From Gracilibacillus timonensis (GTDB lineage: Bacteria > Bacillota > Bacilli > Bacillales > Amphibacillaceae), in the NCBI RefSeq assembly GCF_900086715.1, contig NZ_FLKH01000008.1, forward strand, positions 1 to 64,000: a stretch of 64,000 nucleotides of DNA. The letters run 5' to 3'. Shown here piece after piece: positions 8,201 through 16,630 of the stretch. Positions within the stretch are counted from its first letter, which is position 1; every line of letters begins with the position of its first letter. Under the pieces are notes generated by a model, which was given only the letters and a program-made list of their open reading frames with translations, was not told the DNA's origin and did not search any database. The position numbers were made by a program, and so were the translations under genes.

Positions 8201-9274
8201 CTAAAATCCAAATAAACGGATCAAAAATTCAATAATAACCCCTGATAACATGCCGATAAAGGGATCTGTGATTGCGGTAATCACCATCGTCATTGCTCCT
8301 ACAATGGTTTGTGAACCCTCCGCTTCTAGTAGTGCAGCTTCTGCATTTCCAGGCAGTGTTACAATGGCTCCCAAAACAAAAAGGAAGCCAGCAATCGATG
8401 CCGTCGGAATATACTTACCTATTTTCGGAAGAAATTTAAATAACAGGATCATCGCCATGATGGCCATCATTAGTACACCTGCCCATACCGGATGAGGAGC
8501 ACTTGCTGTTGCCGAGATGACGACTTCTACCGGTCCTCCACCGAAGAAGGAAGAAGCCATATCTGCCAAGCTACTGATCATAGCCAGCACATCGATATTG
8601 ACATCCCGTGCAGCAATCGAACTATTAATATTCCCGAACGCAATATTGGCACCAATATTTAAGCAGACCATTGCCAAAGCCCCACGAATAACCATCGGAT
8701 TAATCACAAAACGAAGCCGTTGAAACTTATCATTTACAAATGGCTTGTTGACCTTCTTTTCTTCCTCTTTACTCGTGAAATAGGCAACAACACTCGATAA
8801 CACGACCGAAACCGTAATCGTATAAACGAGATCTTGGGTTGCCATGTAGGTGATTAATCCTGTTGCAAAGGATACCGTTCCAGGAATTTTGTTATCCTTG
8901 GCCATATCCCAAGCCACTTTGGTTAACATGATGCCCACACCTGCCATCATACCGTTTGTGATTACCGGCCCAATCCAGCTCATAATCTTTTCCAGCAGAC
9001 CAAAGGCACCAATAAGAAACATGACTAGTGCCCCAAAGAAAATCATTGAAAGTCTTTCACGAATGTTTTTCCCCATGGACCCGGCAACGGTGATTGTTTC
9101 CGCTTGAAAAGATATCACCGCAACGGAACCTGTCACACTATTGCCCAATGCACCAACAATAAAAGCCATCGCAGTCGGAACAGAAGCAAAACCAAATGCT
9201 AATGCTAATAGTCCCTGTGGAAGTCCGTTTAACACACCGCTTAACGCGGCAAGCAAATCTTTTAATATGTCCAT
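8201..9274 (-). CDS. Purine/nucleobase permease (NCS2-like)
   Basis: A 357-residue polytopic membrane protein with about ten helices. Motifs QAETITVAGSMG (near residue 56) and FFGGGPVEVVISATASAP (near residue 240) resemble the substrate-binding parts of NCS2/nucleobase-ascorbate transporters. It is shorter than the usual 430 residues. The RBS aaggagag sits before the ATG at 9274. It is the first gene behind the guanine-class riboswitch and is followed by a phosphoribosyltransferase, so it most likely imports a purine base for direct salvage. Confidence 0.8.
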   Translation of the reverse strand: MDILKDLLAALSGVLNGLPQGLLALAFGFASVPTAMAFIVGALGNSVTGSVAVISFQAETITVAGSMGKNIRERLSMIFFGALVMFLIGAFGLLEKIMSWIGPVITNGMMAGVGIMLTKVAWDMAKDNKIPGTVSFATGLITYMATQDLVYTITVSVVLSSVVAYFTSKEEEKKVNKPFVNDKFQRLRFVINPMVIRGALAMVCLNIGANIAFGNINSSIAARDVNIDVLAMISSLADMASSFFGGGPVEVVISATASAPHPVWAGVLMMAIMAMILLFKFLPKIGKYIPTASIAGFLFVLGAIVTLPGNAEAALLEAEGSQTIVGAMTMVITAITDPFIGMLSGVIIEFLIRLFGF

Positions 9275-9375
9275 CTTTTCTCTCCTTATCTTTCGTTTCT
9301 ACGATACTCTTTGATGGATAGGAGTATTTACCAATTTCGATACACAGGACAAAAAGCGATGATACCAAAATAAAT

Positions 9376-9406
9376 ACAAAAATCGCCTACTTTTAAGATA
9401 GACGAT
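9376..9406 (-). terminator. Riboswitch expression-platform terminator
   Basis: On the minus strand atcgtctat...gtaggcgat forms a 9-bp stem (including G-U pairs), then tttttgt. It lies about 75 bases after the purine aptamer and 100 bases before the permease start, the usual place for an OFF-switch terminator. Confidence 0.7.
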
Positions 9407-9477
9407 AATAACAAAAGCTATTGTATAGATAACATGAGAAACAAAAAATGACTTGTGTCTCTCCCAATGTATCCACC

Positions 9478-9548
9478 GTCCATAGTAAAGCAATTATCGG
9501 TTGCTTCGTAGAAACTCCTAGACCTTATTACTAGGATTATATGATTTC
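9478..9548 (-). promoter_or_regulatory. Purine riboswitch, guanine/hypoxanthine class
   Basis: The minus strand reads tcatATAATCCTAGTAA, then AGGTCTAGGAGTTTC, TACGAAGCAACC and ATAATTGCTTTACTATGG. This matches the purine aptamer: TATAATCC before P2, the GTTTCTAC segment between P2 and P3, and TACTATG closing P1. The base that sets specificity is C (ACTATG rather than ATTATG), which marks the guanine class. It controls the permease-phosphoribosyltransferase operon. Confidence 0.9.
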
Positions 9549-9562
9549 ATTTTACTCTATGA

Positions 9563-9591
9563 AATTTATCATAGTTGCTAGGTTATGGCAA
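9563..9591 (-). promoter_or_regulatory. Sigma-A promoter of the purine operon
   Basis: On the minus strand TTGCCA (9591-9586) is separated by 17 bp from TAAATT (9568-9563), about 15 bp before the aptamer. No other gene is seen in 9592-9718. Confidence 0.5.
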
Positions 9592-9718
9592 GATGGAAAA
9601 CACAAAAGAAGAATGAAAAACTTTATAGATGAAGTGCCTTTTGCAATTAATTTCAAAATGTTTTCCTTTCTTTCTTTCATTCGAAAGCTACATAAGCGCA
9701 TCTTCTTCCTCTTTCGAC

Positions 9719-9751
9719 AAAAGGGAGCTGGTTTCATAACCGCCCCCTTTT
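9719..9751 (-). terminator. Terminator of the Rpn-type nuclease gene
   Basis: aaaaggg-a-gc-t-ggtt pairs with aacc-gc-ccctttt around a tcat loop. The stem is followed by T-rich sequence on both strands. Confidence 0.6.
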
Positions 9752-9787
9752 CACATTTACTGATACAATAGCACTTTTCCGATACAA

Positions 9788-10708
9788 TCATTTATCTGCA
9801 AGTTTTTTTACGTCTTCTTCCGTTAATTTCGTGATTTCTACTACCTGACGGGTGGACATGCCTTTCGCCAGTAATTCTGCTGCGATTTCTTTTCTTCCTT
9901 TTTCTATCCCCTTTTCTATTCCCTTTTCTATGCCTTTTTCTATGCCCTCTTCTTTCCCTCTCTCAAAATAAGAATTCGGCAGCTGCATGACCACTTCTTT
10001 CTCCTCTTCTGGAAGCTTTTCCATTTTCTCCATCATTTGTTTTTCCTCCTCTTCGCTCAAATTTAAATACGTCTCGAAATATCCATACAAGAATTCCAGT
10101 TGCGCCGGATTGATTTTCATCCGAGTAATCATGCGTAAAAATTCCAGTTTCACCTGGACACGCTCATGTTCTTCATAACCCATCTGACTGATTAATGCTG
10201 CTGCAGCCGGGTTGTTTGATTCGATATATTCTTTCCAGTTTTTGTGTTTTAATTGTAATTTTAGATAACTAAATTGAAGTACTTCCTGAGTCGGTGTATC
10301 GATTTTGAATTGTGTCGGTACTTCTTCTTTTCTATTATAACTCAAAACGGCGATGGGTTGAATTGGTTTGCGGTGCTTGGCGTATAGATAACTGAAGTAG
10401 AGAAACATCCTTTCGGGGAAATCCGCTTCATGAGTGGATTGTGCTTCGGTGTGAATATGTAGGATTTTGTCTTCATGATGTAATTTTACTTCGGCGAGAA
10501 CATCGATTTCCCTCTTGTCACCTTTTAGGTAATCCATGTAAACTTCCTGCTCAAGGAATGTGACATCGGAGAAATCAATGTAGGGGTGAAGGTTGGGGAA
10601 AAATTCTGCGATGAACTCTTCAAAAAACTCTTGTATCAACTTTTTTGTCAGTCGATCATGCTTCATGTAGTCTGCTTTTTCTTCTTGGATAATTGGTACG
10701 GTAAGCAA
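9788..10708 (-). CDS. Rpn/YhgA-like PD-(D/E)XK nuclease family protein
   Basis: A 306-residue protein of the recombination-promoting nuclease (Rpn) or transposase_31-like group. DVTFLEQEVY, KREIDVLAEVKL and ILHIHTEAQ (residues 48-97) carry the D...ExK/ExQ elements of the nuclease core. The C-terminal part has a run of KGIE units (EKGIEKGIEKGIEKG, coded near 9900-9950) and then a small helical KGMSTRQVVEITKL segment, as is usual in this family. The start at 10708 has aaggaag upstream; an in-frame ATG at 10666 is possible. In the family the 12-bp tandem repeat varies in copy number. These proteins promote DNA exchange in E. coli; the role here is unknown. Confidence 0.8.
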   Translation of the reverse strand: MLTVPIIQEEKADYMKHDRLTKKLIQEFFEEFIAEFFPNLHPYIDFSDVTFLEQEVYMDYLKGDKREIDVLAEVKLHHEDKILHIHTEAQSTHEADFPERMFLYFSYLYAKHRKPIQPIAVLSYNRKEEVPTQFKIDTPTQEVLQFSYLKLQLKHKNWKEYIESNNPAAAALISQMGYEEHERVQVKLEFLRMITRMKINPAQLEFLYGYFETYLNLSEEEEKQMMEKMEKLPEEEKEVVMQLPNSYFERGKEEGIEKGIEKGIEKGIEKGRKEIAAELLAKGMSTRQVVEITKLTEEDVKKLADK

Positions 10709-11131
10709 TAGAACACTTCCTTCTGTGTATTATCTGTCTTTTAACAACGATACGAAAGTAAAACCAGGCCCAACTTTCTAAAACCATTTTACAGGTACGG
10801 AACATGGGATCATCTTGCTTTAATGAAAGATCAGTAAATCCATGCAGGTAGTATTTTTGATTATCTTTGAATATTTTCTCTTTCTCTTATATGTTTAGAT
10901 TCATGAATTGGGCCATTACCTTGTTGATCAAGTTATTGCGGGGATCCGTAGAGACAATATAAGGAATTTAGCAACCTATTTATTTCGTTTACTTGGTTAT
11001 GAGCTTTTTCATTTCAAGTTCCACTATATTCTGTGATTTTTGGTACTTTAGATAGACTGCCATCAGCCAAGTTTTCTTCATTGCAATGATGTAATAATGT
11101 TTTTTTGATCAGTCGGTGTGACTAATTAATC
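10709..11131. other. Intergenic stretch without a recognised gene
   Basis: About 420 bp. Apart from the start region of the Rpn gene, the only thing seen is a 45-codon open stretch on the plus strand from about 10903 (HELGHYLVDQVIAG...). It has no start codon or RBS and I could not assign it. It may be a gene remnant. Confidence 0.3.
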
Positions 11132-11476
11132 TCAGCTGGTGTATCTTGCCTTTTTCAACCTCTTTACATCGGTTCTGGTTGATACAACATCATCTGATAA
11201 TATCGAAAATTTATCATCTAATATATCGATCTTCTCTCCCAATCTTTCCTCGACCGCATCTATTTTCGTGCTCAATGTTTTTTCTACGGTATCTATCTTT
11301 TTATTTAGTCTTTCTTCTACCGCATCTATCTTTACATCCAACGAGTCTATCTTCGTATTCAATCTTTCTTCTACCGCGTCTATCTTATTGTTCAATCCTG
11401 TAATGTCTTTAGACAGCTCTCTGATTGCTAACATAAGTGCTTCGTTGTCGATCACTTGATGGTTTTCGTTACTCAT
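11132..11476 (-). CDS. Coiled-coil protein with 11-residue repeats
   Basis: A 114-residue soluble protein that is almost wholly a coiled coil. From about residue 25 it repeats KIDAVEERLNx in 11-residue steps, with one 7-residue step (KIDSLDV). It ends in a basic stretch (DVKRLKKARYTS). The start is the ATG at 11476 behind aggaggtg; a longer frame lacks an RBS. Its charge pattern suggests a rod-like oligomer. Proteins of this kind occur as orphan or phage-related genes in Bacillus, and no function can be assigned. The repeats are also visible at DNA level (33-bp units). Confidence 0.65.
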   Translation of the reverse strand: MSNENHQVIDNEALMLAIRELSKDITGLNNKIDAVEERLNTKIDSLDVKIDAVEERLNKKIDTVEKTLSTKIDAVEERLGEKIDILDDKFSILSDDVVSTRTDVKRLKKARYTS

Positions 11477-11846
11477 TTCTTCACCTCCTAGCCTGCTGTG
11501 TTTATTATCTATCACTGTCCATTATAGCGTAAAAACACGTCGATTACATCTCCATTTTTTTTGATTTTCTAACTCAAAAACTACTAAACTTGTCATCATA
11601 TACCTATTTTCCCTCTATCATATTGCGCTTGTCGCTATTGAAAACACGAATACGATAAATATCTAAATATTTTTCACCCTACGCAATCTACCAAAATTAA
11701 ACTGACTACATTTGTTTTCAGAATATGTATCACTCAGAAGAGAAACAACTTCAACTAACATTAATTCCCATTCTTTTTTTCATCAAACTTTCACATTGGC
11801 GGGGTAAGATAGATAGGAAGATGTTTGGAAATGGAGGAACCATTTG

Positions 11847-12506
11847 ATGGTAATAACAAGTAAGCTCGTTGCGGTAGGAAGCGTGGTCGCCAGTTTCTTA
11901 ATAGGGTGTCTTTTGTTTTATATCATGGGAAACACATCTGCAGCGCATAAAAAGAAATATATCAGTGAAGTGATTTCCCAATTAATTAATGTGGTGCTAT
12001 TTATATGGGGCTGGAAAATTATCTTGCATTTTTCCCTTTTTCTTTCTGATCCATTAGCGGTGCTGGCTTACCCTAGTGATGCCATCGCTCTTTATCTTGC
12101 TGTGTTCTCTATTGCCCTGTTACTCCTGTATAAACAAAAACAAAAAAAGCTTTCTTTACTATATTTTTTAAATTCCTTTGCACCTATTTTCCTGACCGCT
12201 TCCTTTTGCTACGAATTTATCGAGATTACGTTACATCATAATGGGAACGCAGTTGCACAACTTGCACTTCTTACCTGCTTAATTATTTTGTATTTTTTCC
12301 TACAGGAGCGATGGTCTGTTCCAACACTGCTATTGTTACTGTTACATGGGTGGTCGTTTGGCATGATTATCTTGAATTTGTTACAGCCAGTTATTACTAG
12401 CTTTGGTTATACGATGGACATCTGGTTTATTGGTTTATTCTACATAACGATGTTAGTTTGTTTTTTTATTTATCAAAAAAGGAGCGTTACTAATGGGAAT
12501 TATTGA
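11847..12506 (+). CDS. Membrane protein at the head of a thiol-redox operon
   Basis: A 219-residue, highly hydrophobic protein with about seven membrane helices and almost no soluble domain. The ATG at 11847 has ggagg eight bases upstream. It overlaps ccdA by 14 bp and so is co-translated with it. No family signature is recognised. From its position it may be a membrane partner of CcdA and the thioredoxin-like proteins. The upstream region 11477-11846 has no gene; taagat near 11807 could be a -10 element. Confidence 0.65.
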   Translation: MVITSKLVAVGSVVASFLIGCLLFYIMGNTSAAHKKKYISEVISQLINVVLFIWGWKIILHFSLFLSDPLAVLAYPSDAIALYLAVFSIALLLLYKQKQKKLSLLYFLNSFAPIFLTASFCYEFIEITLHHNGNAVAQLALLTCLIILYFFLQERWSVPTLLLLLLHGWSFGMIILNLLQPVITSFGYTMDIWFIGLFYITMLVCFFIYQKRSVTNGNY

Positions 12507-13251
12507 AACAGATACGATGCTGCTTATCGGTATGTTCTTAGCAATGGGAGCAGGAGCTTTGTCCTTCCTGTCTCCATGTGTGCTACCGATTTTCCCAGCA
12601 TATATGTCGTATATTACTGGAATAAGTGTCAAAGAGTTACAAGGAGACCACGATGTCAACATTTGCAGACAACTATTAAGTCATTCCTTTTTCTTTCTAC
12701 TCGGCGTCTCCTTAATTTTTATCAGTTTGGGTGCCAGCGCTTCTTTCTTCGGACAATGGATGCAGCAATTATTAATCGGGAATTCCGGACTGTTGATCCA
12801 ACGTATTGCGGGTATTTTCATTGTCTTTATGGGGTTTTTTGTGGCTGGTTGGATTACGATACCAGCTTTAATGAAAGAAAGACGTTTCCATTACACCAAA
12901 AAGCCAGCTGGATTTGCTGGCACCTTCTTTGTCGGTCTAGGTTTTGCAGCAGGCTGGACTCCTTGTATTGGACCGATCTTTGGCTCCATCCTGCTACTGG
13001 CAGCCTCCAACCCAGGACAAGGAATATTCTATACGATCATGTATGTGATTGGCTTTGCGTTGCCGTTTATTGTGTTAACTTTTTTCCTTGGTTCAACGAA
13101 ATGGATTGCACGTCACAGTGGAGTGATTATCAAAATTGGCGGCGCACTAATGATTGCCATGGGACTGGTATTATTTTTCGGATGGATGCCACAGATTTCT
13201 ACTTTTTTCCTTGATTTAATACAGGATACATGGTTATCACGCCTAGGTTGA
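12493..13251 (+). CDS. ccdA: Cytochrome c biogenesis/thiol-disulfide transporter CcdA
   Basis: A 252-residue, six-helix membrane protein that moves reducing equivalents from cytoplasmic thioredoxin to extracytoplasmic thiol proteins. The two conserved Cys motifs are present: LSFLSPCVLPIFPAY (residue 27 region) and AAGWTPCIGPIFG (residue 155 region). The length is standard for short CcdA proteins that lack DsbD's soluble domains. It is followed at once by two membrane-anchored TlpA/ResA proteins, its likely electron acceptors. Confidence 0.92.
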   Translation: MGIIETDTMLLIGMFLAMGAGALSFLSPCVLPIFPAYMSYITGISVKELQGDHDVNICRQLLSHSFFFLLGVSLIFISLGASASFFGQWMQQLLIGNSGLLIQRIAGIFIVFMGFFVAGWITIPALMKERRFHYTKKPAGFAGTFFVGLGFAAGWTPCIGPIFGSILLLAASNPGQGIFYTIMYVIGFALPFIVLTFFLGSTKWIARHSGVIIKIGGALMIAMGLVLFFGWMPQISTFFLDLIQDTWLSRLG

Positions 13252-13267
13252 TAAGGAGGAATATATA

Positions 13268-13858
13268 ATGAAGAAAACTATTTTTATCGTAATAATGCTG
13301 GGCATGTTTGGCTGGGCCATCTTTGCATTTGTCAACAACTCGAATCAACAGGAGGCAGAAGAAGAGAACCTGCAAGGAAATCGTATCACTACTCCCCTAC
13401 AGCAAGGATCTGAGGAAGTGACGGAATCGGATGAAGTTGGACTGGAACAAGGACAGATCGCACCTGATTTTGAGGTGAAAACATTAGAAGGAGATACGGC
13501 TCAATTGTCAGATTATCGCGGGGAACGTGTTTTTCTTAATTTTTGGGCCACCTGGTGTCCACCTTGCCGAGCAGAAATTCCCGATATGCAAAAACTCTAT
13601 GACGAAAAGGATGTGGAAATTCTGGCCGTCAATATGACTGCGTCAGAAAGTGGGCAGCAGGTTGTCGCTGACTTTGTCGATGAATTCGACATGACCTTTC
13701 CTGTGTTAATGGATCCAGAGGGCGACGTCTTGGATACTTATCAGGTCGTAGCCTACCCGACCACCTATATGATTGATTCGAATGGAAGAACGCAATTCAT
13801 CTCTCTCGGTGCCATGAATCATGATCAAATGCTGCAACAGTTGGAAAGAATGGAGTAA
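13268..13858 (+). CDS. Membrane-anchored TlpA/ResA-like thioredoxin
   Basis: A 196-residue protein with an N-terminal signal anchor (residues 4-22), an acidic linker, and a thioredoxin fold from about residue 62. The active site WCPPC lies in NFWATWCPPCRAEIPD, and the cis-proline is in AYPTTYMID. It is predicted to act on the outer face of the membrane as a reductant of disulfides, kept reduced by CcdA. The RBS aaggagg lies 16 bp after the ccdA stop. It is paralogous to the next gene, and tandem duplication is likely. Confidence 0.9.
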   Translation: MKKTIFIVIMLGMFGWAIFAFVNNSNQQEAEEENLQGNRITTPLQQGSEEVTESDEVGLEQGQIAPDFEVKTLEGDTAQLSDYRGERVFLNFWATWCPPCRAEIPDMQKLYDEKDVEILAVNMTASESGQQVVADFVDEFDMTFPVLMDPEGDVLDTYQVVAYPTTYMIDSNGRTQFISLGAMNHDQMLQQLERME

Positions 13859-13885
13859 CAAACTTATGATACGAGGTGTATAGCA

Positions 13886-14509
13886 ATGAAAAAAACAATC
13901 ATGCTTGTTATTATGTTAGGAATGATAGGCTGGGCCGTGTATGAGTTTGTTTTCCCATCGGATGAGGCATCAACAGGGCAAGCAGTCGAAGAAGAAACAG
14001 TTGAATCTGGAGTGAACTTGGACAATGATTCAGCAGACCAGTCAGAAAATGAAGAACAAAAAGAAACAACCGCATCAGAACCAACAGTAGGGCTAGAGGT
14101 GGGAAACCTTGCGCCTGATTTTCAGTTGGCAACATTAAGTGGGGAAACGGTAGCTTTATCGGATTATCGTGGCAGTAAGGTGATGCTCAATTTTTGGGCA
14201 ACCTGGTGTCCCCCCTGTCGTGTAGAAATGCCTGATATGGAAAAATTTCATCAGGATACGGAAATAGAAATTTTGGCGGTGAATTTAACAGAAACAGAGC
14301 CTAATACGGAGCAAGTTCAGCAATTTGTCAATGAATACGGCTTATCGTTTCCGATTTTGCTGGATGAGGTAATCGAAGTAGCAAATACCTATGCCATACA
14401 GCCAATCCCCACTTCCTTTATGATTGATTCAGAAGGGATTATTCAATTCAAAACTTTCGGTCCCTTGACGTATAACCAAATGGTAGCAGAGATGGAAGGT
14501 ATGGATTGA
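13886..14509 (+). CDS. Second membrane-anchored TlpA/ResA-like thioredoxin
   Basis: A 207-residue paralogue of the preceding protein. It has the same signal-anchor opening (MKKTI...MLGMIGWAVYEF), an acidic linker (residues 28-65), WCPPC in NFWATWCPPCRVEMPD and a cis-proline in PIPTSFMID. The linkers differ much more than the thioredoxin domains, so the two copies may have different targets. It lies 27 bp after its twin and 37 bp before the response regulator. Confidence 0.9.
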   Translation: MKKTIMLVIMLGMIGWAVYEFVFPSDEASTGQAVEEETVESGVNLDNDSADQSENEEQKETTASEPTVGLEVGNLAPDFQLATLSGETVALSDYRGSKVMLNFWATWCPPCRVEMPDMEKFHQDTEIEILAVNLTETEPNTEQVQQFVNEYGLSFPILLDEVIEVANTYAIQPIPTSFMIDSEGIIQFKTFGPLTYNQMVAEMEGMD

Positions 14510-14546
14510 TCCGCTATGGTATGATGAATGGCAAGAGGTGAACAGA

Positions 14547-15230
14547 ATGGAACAGACCATATTAGTGGTAGAAGATGATAAAATGATTCGAGAATTGATC
14601 CGGATGTATCTAATAAAATCCGGATATGATGTCGTAGAGGCTGCAGATGGAGAAGCCGCAAAAACTGTATTTATGACCAGTCACCCCTGCATGGTAATCC
14701 TTGATTTAATGCTGCCAAAAATGTCTGGAGAAGCATTCTGTACATGGATACGTGAGCAAGAGCGGAATGAGGTGTCCATCATTATGTTATCAGCGAAGGC
14801 ACGAACAGAGGATAAAATTCATGGTTTAAAACTAGGCGCAGATGATTATCTGATCAAACCTTTCCATCCAGAAGAGCTTATAGCGCATGTAGAGGCGGTT
14901 TTACGTCGTACTGGTCAATATTGTCAAAAAATTGCTTATGACGGTTTATGTATTAAACCGCGAAAAGGGGAAGTTTTGCTGTTTGATCAAGAACTCAAGC
15001 TCACCAAGCATGAATTTAATTTGTTATATTATTTTATGGAGAACCCCAATGCCATTATTTCTCGCGACAGCCTGATTGACCAATTATATCCCTACGCCGA
15101 TAAATTAGTATCCGATCGTACCATTGACGCGCACATCAAGAAATTACGAAAAAAAATCGAACATAACCCCGCTTCTCCAGAGCGGATTATTACCGTTCGA
15201 GGAATGGGGTATAAATTTGTTACGGAATAG
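14547..15230 (+). CDS. OmpR-family response regulator
   Basis: A 227-residue response regulator. The receiver domain (1-120) has the acidic pair in VVEDDK, the phospho-acceptor Asp in MVILDLMLPKMSG and the Lys in DYLIKPF. The winged-helix domain (130-227) has KLTKHEFNLLYYF and SDRTIDAHIKKLRKKI. I start at ATG 14547 behind agaggtg. It forms a pair with the sensor kinase that follows and is co-transcribed with ccdA and the thioredoxins, so it probably controls that operon in response to envelope thiol stress (inference). Confidence 0.92.
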   Translation: MEQTILVVEDDKMIRELIRMYLIKSGYDVVEAADGEAAKTVFMTSHPCMVILDLMLPKMSGEAFCTWIREQERNEVSIIMLSAKARTEDKIHGLKLGADDYLIKPFHPEELIAHVEAVLRRTGQYCQKIAYDGLCIKPRKGEVLLFDQELKLTKHEFNLLYYFMENPNAIISRDSLIDQLYPYADKLVSDRTIDAHIKKLRKKIEHNPASPERIITVRGMGYKFVTE

Positions 15231-16305
15231 TTGGAAACGCAATATCTTTCCAAGTTCATTTTTATTTCGACTAACGTTCATCAATATTATCGTTATTGTT
15301 GCATTTGTTACGTTTAGCAGTTGGGCTATTTATCATACAGCCTGTACGCTTGCTGATGGTCTTCTTGCCATGACGGACCAAAGACAACACCAGTTTCGGA
15401 CGACGCTTTTTCAATATTTATGCATATTTAGTATCTCTACAATCCTTTTTGGCAGCCTTATACATTTTTACCTAACAAATAAAGTGACTCAGCCATTGAA
15501 AGAATTAATTCAATCCACACAGAAAATGAAGCAAGGTCAGTATCCGCCTCCAATTGACGTCAAAACCAATGGAGAAATTGCAACGTTATCCAATAACATG
15601 AACGAGCTGGTTCAACAGTTACATACCAATGAACAGCAAAGAAAAAAACTTGTATCAGATTTATCACATGAGTTTCGGACACCACTAACGAATTTGAATG
15701 GATATTTACGCGCCCTACAAAATGGGGTAATCGAGGGCGATGAGAAGCTATACCAGTCGCTCTATGCCGAATCAACCAAACTAACCGCATTAGTGGAGCA
15801 GATGGAACAGTTAAAAGAATGGGACGATATAGCCTCCCAAACATTTACGGAAAAAGAGCCTACTGACCTGAAAGCCTTTATCGAAGAAGTCATTGGCCTA
15901 TTTTATTGGTCCCTGCAAGAAGAGAATATGGAATTGGATGTCCACCTACAATCAGGTGTCGTTACCGTCCATCGCACCAGTATCTCACAGGTTATTAGCA
16001 ACTTATTGGATAATGCGATCCGTTATTATGAAGGTGCTGGGCCAGTCACGATAATAGGAGAAAAGCTCCCTGACAAATATAAATTGTCGCTCACAGGACC
16101 GGGACGAACCATTCCCGAATCAGACAGGGAGCGCATCTTTGAAAGGTTTTATCGAACAGAGCCTTCTCGATCGAGGGAATTAGGAGGCTCAGGGCTGGGA
16201 CTTGCCATTTCTAAGGAAATCATCGAGCGACATCATGGAAACATTGGTGTCTATTCTGAAGGAAATCTGCATACTTTTTGGTTTACATTACCTTACTCAC
16301 AATGA
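15217..16305 (+). CDS. Sensor histidine kinase with altered ATP-binding G1 box
   Basis: A membrane sensor kinase of 362 residues from a TTG start at 15217, which has ggaatgggg upstream and overlaps the regulator by 14 bp. It has two membrane helices (about 12-35 and 65-90) with a very short outside loop, a HAMP region, the phospho-acceptor His in DLSHEFRTPLTNL, the N box NLLDNAIRYY and the G2 box GGSGLGLAISKEI. The G1 box, normally DNGPGIP, reads LTGPGRTIPES: the Asp that holds adenine is absent and one residue is added. The short sensor loop suggests that the signal is sensed in or next to the membrane, perhaps from CcdA. Confidence 0.85.
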   Translation: MLRNSWKRNIFPSSFLFRLTFINIIVIVAFVTFSSWAIYHTACTLADGLLAMTDQRQHQFRTTLFQYLCIFSISTILFGSLIHFYLTNKVTQPLKELIQSTQKMKQGQYPPPIDVKTNGEIATLSNNMNELVQQLHTNEQQRKKLVSDLSHEFRTPLTNLNGYLRALQNGVIEGDEKLYQSLYAESTKLTALVEQMEQLKEWDDIASQTFTEKEPTDLKAFIEEVIGLFYWSLQEENMELDVHLQSGVVTVHRTSISQVISNLLDNAIRYYEGAGPVTIIGEKLPDKYKLSLTGPGRTIPESDRERIFERFYRTEPSRSRELGGSGLGLAISKEIIERHHGNIGVYSEGNLHTFWFTLPYSQ

Positions 16306-16410
16306 TGCTTGTTAACATAAACGAACCGTTAGAAGCCAAAGTCCGTTGAAGCACCTAGCATTACTGGCTATTAAATGTCCACTTTGATATAACATTCATT
16401 TGCGTAATAC

Positions 16411-16439
16411 TTGCACACTTGGAGCCAAGCCGATATAAT
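16411..16439 (+). promoter_or_regulatory. Sigma-A promoter before the Mn-type riboswitch
   Basis: TTGCAC (16411-16416), 17 bp, then a perfect TATAAT (16434-16439). It lies about 25 bp before the riboswitch and matches the position expected for its transcript start. No gene is seen in 16306-16410. Confidence 0.75.
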
Positions 16440-16465
16440 AAACGAAATGATTGATTGAAATGAAT

Positions 16466-16565
16466 CCCAAAGGGGAGTAGCATAATAGCAGCTGTCGTCA
16501 TTACGGGAGAAATCCTCGGCACTGCTGGCAACAAACTGATTCCGTTGCTTGCGAGACCTTTGTCC
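16466..16565 (+). promoter_or_regulatory. yybP-ykoY (manganese) riboswitch
   Basis: The conserved parts of the yybP-ykoY aptamer appear in order: CCCAAAGGGGAGTAGC (16467 on), GTCGTCATTACGGGAGAAAT, CCTCGGC, CTGGCAAC and GAGACCTTTGTCC. These RNAs bind Mn2+ and in Bacillus switch transcription on. The closing P1 strand ACCTTTG is also the left arm of the terminator at 16553-16591, so aptamer and terminator exclude each other, which fits an ON switch. The usual targets (MntP, TerC-like proteins, P-type ATPases) are absent downstream. Confidence 0.9.
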
Positions 16566-16591
16566 AATACTGTGGGCAAAGGTCTCTTTTT
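16553..16591 (+). terminator. Riboswitch-controlled intrinsic terminator
   Basis: GAGACCTTTGtcc pairs with gggCAAAGGTCTC, followed by tttttg. The left arm overlaps the aptamer's P1 strand. Confidence 0.9.
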
Positions 16592-16630
16592 GTACACTTT
16601 TGCCCACCACAACTTCAAGGAGGCTACAAC

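Noticed and set aside
10900-11040. Plus-strand stretch HELGHYLVDQVIAG... as a gene
   Set aside because: No start codon, no RBS and no recognisable family; kept only as a note in the gap entry.
12576-13214. Plus-strand 212-codon frame within ccdA
   Set aside because: A shadow frame rich in Cys, His and Trp; ccdA in the other frame has all family motifs.
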